Shown in pieces: positions 22,596 to 26,247 of a stretch of 26,247 bases of DNA. Each line of letters begins with the position of its first letter. The first letter of the stretch is position 1. Source of the stretch: Spirochaetaceae bacterium (GTDB lineage Bacteria; Spirochaetota; Spirochaetia; DSM-2461); the NCBI GenBank assembly GCA_016342385.1, contig JAEINM010000005.1:1-26247 (forward strand). The letters run 5' to 3'. The translations under genes were made by a program, and so were the position numbers. A model generated the notes under the pieces. The model made no database searches. It was not told where the DNA came from and saw only the letters and a list, made by a program, of their open reading frames with translations.

Positions 22596-23153
22596 TTGAA
22601 AAAACAAATTGTCATTTCAGTATTATCAAAAGACCGTCCCGGAATAATTGCCGATGTTGCCGGTGTAATTTATGAATTAAATGGTGACCTGGCGGATATG
22701 AGTCAATCAGTTTTAAATGGTTTTTTCAGTATGAGTGTCATAGCTCAGTTCGATGAAAACACATCTGTTACACATATTATTGAAAAAATAGAAGCTATTG
22801 ATTCGGAAACTGCCCTGGAAGTGATTGTAAAAGAAACAGGTTTTGATTCCATTAATCACAAAAAAGAACACCCCTCTGATATATACGTAGTAACAGGACA
22901 GGGTAAGAACAGGACCGGGCTGGTGGCTGCAATAGCCTCATTCTGTCGAAGCAACAACATCAAGATTATCGATTACGATACGAAGCTCTCAAATGATATA
23001 TATTCCATGATTCTGGAGATTGATCTATCAAAGGCGGATTCTGCAGAAGATATTCACAATAAACTCGATGTTATGGCGGAGGACCTCGGTTTAAAAATCG
23101 TCATGCAGCATAAAAACCTCTTTGAAACTGTTAATGAAATCAGTCTCGACTAA
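22596..23153 (+). CDS. tandem ACT-domain protein (UPF0237/GcvR-like)
   Basis: A protein of about 185 residues with two ACT domains, the first near 3-75 (VISVLSKDRPGIIADVAGVI) and the second near 92-170 (VVTGQGKNRTGLVAAIASFC). ACT domains bind amino acids or similar small ligands. The start is ambiguous: TTG 22596 has AGAGGAG at about 8-nt spacing, and GTG 22587 has AGGAG at 4 nt; I prefer the TTG because MKKQIVISVLSKDRPG is the usual beginning. It precedes the DUF711 gene by 14 nt. The UPF0237-UPF0210 pairing is widespread in bacteria, so it probably senses a ligand for the partner; the ligand is unknown. Confidence 0.85.
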   Translation: MKKQIVISVLSKDRPGIIADVAGVIYELNGDLADMSQSVLNGFFSMSVIAQFDENTSVTHIIEKIEAIDSETALEVIVKETGFDSINHKKEHPSDIYVVTGQGKNRTGLVAAIASFCRSNNIKIIDYDTKLSNDIYSMILEIDLSKADSAEDIHNKLDVMAEDLGLKIVMQHKNLFETVNEISLD

Positions 23154-23167
23154 ATAAGGATAATCAA

Positions 23168-24544
23168 ATGAAATCAGACCATATATTATCAACCATCAAT
23201 ATGATACAGAAAGAAAATCTCGATGTAAGAACTGTTACAATGGGAATTAATCTGATGGATTGCAAGATGAGTACTGTCGATGAAACCTGTACAAAAATTT
23301 ATACAAAAATCACAGGTTGTGCAGGAAACTTTGTAGCAACTTGTAATAAAATCAGCAAAAAATACGGAATTCCCGTTGTCAATAAAAGGATTTCTATAAC
23401 ACCTATAGCTCATATTGGAGCGGGATTTATAAAAGAAGATTTTGTTAAAATGGCTATGACTCTCGATAAGGCTGCTGAAGAGGTGGGAATCGATATTCTC
23501 GGAGGATTCAGCGCTCAGGTTGAAAAGGGGATGACTCCTTCTGAGCTGGAATATTTTAAATCCCTGCCACTAGTACTCTCACAGACCAAAAGAGTCTGTG
23601 CATCTGTGAATATAGGTACAACAAAAAAGGGGATTAATATGGATGCCCTGGCTCTCTGTGGAAAAACCGTCAAAGATGTAGCCGAAGCCACAAAAGACCA
23701 GAACGGTTTTGGAGCGGCCAAATTTGTTGTATTCTGCAACCAGCCCGGAGATAATCCCTTTATGGCTGGAGCTATCCACGGTTTGGAGGAAGCAGATACT
23801 GTTCTCAATGTAGGAGTCAGCGGACCCGGAGTTATTGCCAGAGCTCTTGAAAGACTGATTGAATCAAAGGGAAAAAATAATCTGAAACTTGATGAAATTG
23901 CCGAAGAGATTAAACAGACAACTTTCCGAGTGACCCGCTGTGGTGAACTTATCGGAAGAGAAGTTTCTAAAGAAATGAATATTGAATTCGGTATTGTTGA
24001 CCTTTCTCTGGCTCCTACTCCTACAGTGGGAGACAGTGTGGGAGAGATCTTCCAGATTCTCGGTGTAGACGATGTGGGAGCGCCCGGTTCAACGGCTATC
24101 CTTGCCATGCTGAACGATGCCGTAAAAAAAGGCGGAATATTCGCCAGTAAAACGGTTGGGGGACTCAGTGGCGCTTTTATACCGGTGATGGAAGATGCCG
24201 TACTGGCTGATGCTGTGGGAAACGGCTCTCTCACTCTGGAAAAACTTGAAGCCATGACATGTGTCTGTTCCGTGGGACTGGATATGGTTGCCATCCCGGG
24301 AAATGTCGATGCCGATACGATTTCAGCAATAATTGCCGATGAAATGGCTCTAGGTATGATTAATCAGAAAACAACCGCCGCCAGATTGATCCCTGTTCCG
24401 GGGATGGATGTAGGAGATTATGTCAGTTTTGGAGGATTGTTCGGAGCCAGCCCTATCCTTCCGGTAAAAAACATAGGGAAATCATCACGTTTTATAAACT
24501 GGGGAGGCAGAATGCCCGCACCAATACACAGTTTTAAAAACTAA
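23168..24544 (+). CDS. DUF711 / UPF0210 (PFL family) protein
   Basis: The 458-residue soluble protein matches the DUF711 (UPF0210) family throughout: N terminus ILSTINMIQKENLDVRTVTM, the middle VNIGTTKKGINMDALALCG, the glycine-rich stretch LNVGVSGPGVIARALERL, and LAPTPTVGDSVGEI. The ATG has AAGG 9 nt upstream. The family has a structure resembling glycyl-radical (PFL-like) folds in part but no confirmed reaction; an amino-acid or one-carbon link has been suggested from the ACT partner, without proof. It ends 21 nt from the convergent mnmH with no terminator hairpin in between. Confidence 0.9.
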   Translation: MKSDHILSTINMIQKENLDVRTVTMGINLMDCKMSTVDETCTKIYTKITGCAGNFVATCNKISKKYGIPVVNKRISITPIAHIGAGFIKEDFVKMAMTLDKAAEEVGIDILGGFSAQVEKGMTPSELEYFKSLPLVLSQTKRVCASVNIGTTKKGINMDALALCGKTVKDVAEATKDQNGFGAAKFVVFCNQPGDNPFMAGAIHGLEEADTVLNVGVSGPGVIARALERLIESKGKNNLKLDEIAEEIKQTTFRVTRCGELIGREVSKEMNIEFGIVDLSLAPTPTVGDSVGEIFQILGVDDVGAPGSTAILAMLNDAVKKGGIFASKTVGGLSGAFIPVMEDAVLADAVGNGSLTLEKLEAMTCVCSVGLDMVAIPGNVDADTISAIIADEMALGMINQKTTAARLIPVPGMDVGDYVSFGGLFGASPILPVKNIGKSSRFINWGGRMPAPIHSFKN

Positions 24545-24565
24545 TAATCATATATTTAAATTGAT

Positions 24566-25600
24566 TTATCTCTTTTCATCAAAAGGAAACTGATGGAGTA
24601 ATTTTTCTGCTATATCCGTGGGATTTCCAGTTTCAGTGCTAAAATACTCTATCTGAATATTGGTCTTTTTCGTAATTCCGAAAGAATAACATTTATCATA
24701 GTATTGGAGAATAATTGAAGCCGCTGTGGGAATATCTCCCTCATCCAGAGCCTTCAAAGAAGCCTGAACTCTCTCATGACCAAGTCTTTTCTGAATTTTA
24801 CTTATACCCTCTTTTAAAGGATTTAAACCATCTGAGGAATAGTCTGTACACAATCTGTCAACTCTGAATCTTTTATCCATTTCGAGAATTATCAGAGGTG
24901 CCGATTTCATCTGTTCATAAAAATTCTTAGGAATATACACTCTGCCAATATTTATGCTCTCATCTTCGACCCAGATTCTTTTCTCCAGATCGAAAGTTTT
25001 TACCTTTTCAAAAAGATGATTCTCAAATTGCTCTGTTGTCGGTTGAGGGCCCATACCTATTGATCCGAAAGCGGAACCGCGATGATTGGCCATTTTTTCC
25101 AGATTGAGAACCTGTTCTTTTTTATTTTCCAGTTCTACAAGGATTTCGGTTTTCCCACTCCCGGTTTTGCCTCCGAGAATGACAAGAGGATAATTGTAAG
25201 AAAAAGATTCCAGAATAAAGTGTCTGTAACTTTTATATCCCTCTTCAAGTCTGAGAACTCTATATCCCTTTTCATCAAGTAATTGGGAGAAACGCTGACT
25301 TCTCATCCCCCCTCTACTACAAAGCACGATAACTTCTTTCTCCGTAGAAATTCCCGATAATTTCCTGAGGTACTCCTCTATTTTTGGCAGGGCAAAAGAT
25401 TCTCCCAGTTTTACAGCCTTTTCAACTCCGGCATTTTTGTAGATTAAGCCTATCTGTGACCTTTCATCATCAGCAAAAAGAGGGACATTATAACTTCCCG
25501 GGATATGGCCCTGCTTAAATTCAACAGGGGAACGGACATCAATGACAAAATGATTGTCTCTTTCAATAAAAAACTGAACCAGAGATATTACTTCTATCAT
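24566..25600 (-). CDS. mnmH: tRNA 2-selenouridine synthase / geranylation enzyme
   Basis: The 344-residue enzyme converts 2-thiouridine to 2-selenouridine at the wobble position of Lys, Glu and Gln tRNAs, via a geranylated intermediate, using selenophosphate. An N-terminal rhodanese domain (about 8-130) carries the catalytic C94 (IVLCSRGGMRSQ), and a P-loop GGKTGSGKT (143-151) follows, the canonical SelU/MnmH layout. ATG 25600 starts 3 nt after the stop of the preceding FapA-like gene, so the two are co-transcribed. The gene implies a selenophosphate synthetase (SelD) elsewhere, and MnmA-made 2-thiouridine as substrate. Confidence 0.93.
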   Translation of the reverse strand: MIEVISLVQFFIERDNHFVIDVRSPVEFKQGHIPGSYNVPLFADDERSQIGLIYKNAGVEKAVKLGESFALPKIEEYLRKLSGISTEKEVIVLCSRGGMRSQRFSQLLDEKGYRVLRLEEGYKSYRHFILESFSYNYPLVILGGKTGSGKTEILVELENKKEQVLNLEKMANHRGSAFGSIGMGPQPTTEQFENHLFEKVKTFDLEKRIWVEDESINIGRVYIPKNFYEQMKSAPLIILEMDKRFRVDRLCTDYSSDGLNPLKEGISKIQKRLGHERVQASLKALDEGDIPTAASIILQYYDKCYSFGITKKTNIQIEYFSTETGNPTDIAEKLLHQFPFDEKR

Positions 25601-25603
25601 ATA

Positions 25604-26247
25604 TCAGCTCAACTCTTCCGGTAAAAGGGGGTGTACTTTATTGTATCCCACTTCAATGATCTCTTTCCCTTTTCTATAGACAATAGAAGCGGAAATCCCT
25701 TTATCCGGTACGGGATGATCCTGTAATCCGAAAGAGATTTTCACTCCTCTGAAGATTCTGTCCTCCGCCAGGACATAACTTTTTTCCGATGGTACTAATT
25801 CGGATCTGATCAGTTGGAGTTCATGGACATCCCGTGAGATTTCTGAGGAAGTATTCTGAATATCCTCTTCCAGTTGTGCGATTGTATTGAATATTTTTTT
25901 CGAACTCTCTTCATCCTTGGGATTAATTGATTTCAACTGTTTCAATTGCTCATCAAGCTTATCCAGTTTGCTTTTCCTGGTTTCCAATCTTTTTTGTGCC
26001 GTAAAAAACTTCTCAATCATCTGAGGATGAATACCCATAATAATTGTGGTTTTTGCATCGTAGAGATTTCCTATTTTCTTACAGTGAATAATACTGCCGA
26101 TAATGGAGAGCCCCCCGATCAGTTCTGCTCTCCTGCCCGAGAGAAAAAGACTGCCGACCACATCAATCTGGCTGTTCATGACAGCTTCTTCGGCGAAGAT
26201 ATCTCCTGCGCAACTGATTGTTGAACTCTCGATATATTTTGTAAGAA
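25604..26247 (-). CDS. FapA / DUF342 family protein (3' part, cut by right edge)
   Basis: The frame is open from the right edge to a TGA at 25604-25606; the start lies outside the window. An internal ATG at 26179 is not the start, because homologous-looking coding continues upstream (YIESSTISCAGDIFAEEAV). The visible part has a beta-helix-like region with repeated short glycine-rich turns (VVGSLFLSGRRAELIGGLSI), then a coiled coil (about 75 residues, FFTAQKRLETRKSKLDKLDE onward) and a final beta region, the domain order of FapA/DUF342 proteins. FapA-like proteins are linked to flagellar assembly and to cell-surface or signalling roles; function here is unproven. It overlaps the mnmH leader, with 3 nt between genes. 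Confidence 0.8.
   Translation of the reverse strand, partial: LTKYIESSTISCAGDIFAEEAVMNSQIDVVGSLFLSGRRAELIGGLSIIGSIIHCKKIGNLYDAKTTIIMGIHPQMIEKFFTAQKRLETRKSKLDKLDEQLKQLKSINPKDEESSKKIFNTIAQLEEDIQNTSSEISRDVHELQLIRSELVPSEKSYVLAEDRIFRGVKISFGLQDHPVPDKGISASIVYRKGKEIIEVGYNKVHPLLPEELS

Noticed and set aside
23515..24294. 259-codon open frame on the minus strand inside the DUF711 gene
   Set aside because: It is the mirror of a strongly coding plus-strand gene with full-length family similarity; it has low-complexity Ser/Pro/Thr composition and no Shine-Dalgarno.
1..26247. CRISPR arrays, tRNA or rRNA genes, IS elements or phage genes
   Set aside because: No spaced direct repeats, cloverleaf signatures, transposase motifs or terminal inverted repeats were seen on either strand.

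Overview
The window is an AT-rich stretch (roughly 40% G+C by eye) of what is most likely the chromosome of a spirochaete (Spirochaetota, probably a free-living Spirochaetales member). This is an inference from protein character: a spirochaete-like SecA with a SEC-C tail, a class B PBP carrying a PASTA domain, a DUF115/MptE-like motility accessory protein, a FapA/DUF342 protein, an Lnt plus a lipobox-bearing propeller-like lipoprotein, and frequent TTG/GTG starts. No rRNA, tRNA, IS element, prophage, CRISPR array or recognisable defence cassette was seen. Most of the window is ordinary core chromosome.

Layout. 1-1749 (-): 5' part of an MrfA/YprA-type helicase that runs off the left edge. 1849-3538 (+): glgC and a small unknown protein, ending in a hairpin shared with the convergent Nudix gene. 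3546-6133 (-): a four-gene cluster (lipobox-bearing beta-propeller-like lipoprotein, single-TM protein, four-TM protein, Nudix hydrolase), divergent from secA at 6229-8985 (+). 9107-10370 (-): a 50-residue exported peptide gene missed by length cut-offs, and a LysM/M23 envelope protein that has lost catalytic residues. 10428-14565 (+): a tightly overlapping operon of a short signal peptidase I, a PASTA class B PBP and a DUF115 protein. 14681-16950 (-): a LuxR-type regulator with a degenerate receiver, and lnt. 17093-20089 (+): a GH38 alpha-mannosidase.

Just after the mannosidase lies the most informative anomaly. The 3' end of a MalK-like ABC ATPase gene (-) abuts, head to head, the 3' end of a LacI-family regulator gene (+). 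Both lack their 5' portions. One deletion across a formerly divergent malK/lacI pair would explain both, so the mannosidase appears to sit at a partly eroded sugar-utilisation locus. Then come typA (20525-22345, -), the ACT-domain/DUF711 (UPF0237/UPF0210) pair (22596-24544, +), and mnmH plus a FapA-family gene (24566 to the right edge, -). MnmH suggests that the organism makes selenophosphate.

Regulation. Several genes (mrfA, secA, the LuxR regulator, typA) have a plausible sigma70 -10 box only 6-10 nt before the start codon and no Shine-Dalgarno sequence, suggesting leaderless or near-leaderless mRNAs. Others (lnt, the lipoprotein, the small exported peptide, the ACT gene, glgC) have clear Shine-Dalgarno sequences. 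Two inverted repeats sit at likely control regions (lnt/GH38 and upstream of the ACT gene). I found no convincing previously undescribed multi-gene system. The best leads are the deletion scar, the recurrent leaderless starts, the degenerate M23 and receiver domains, and the small exported peptide.
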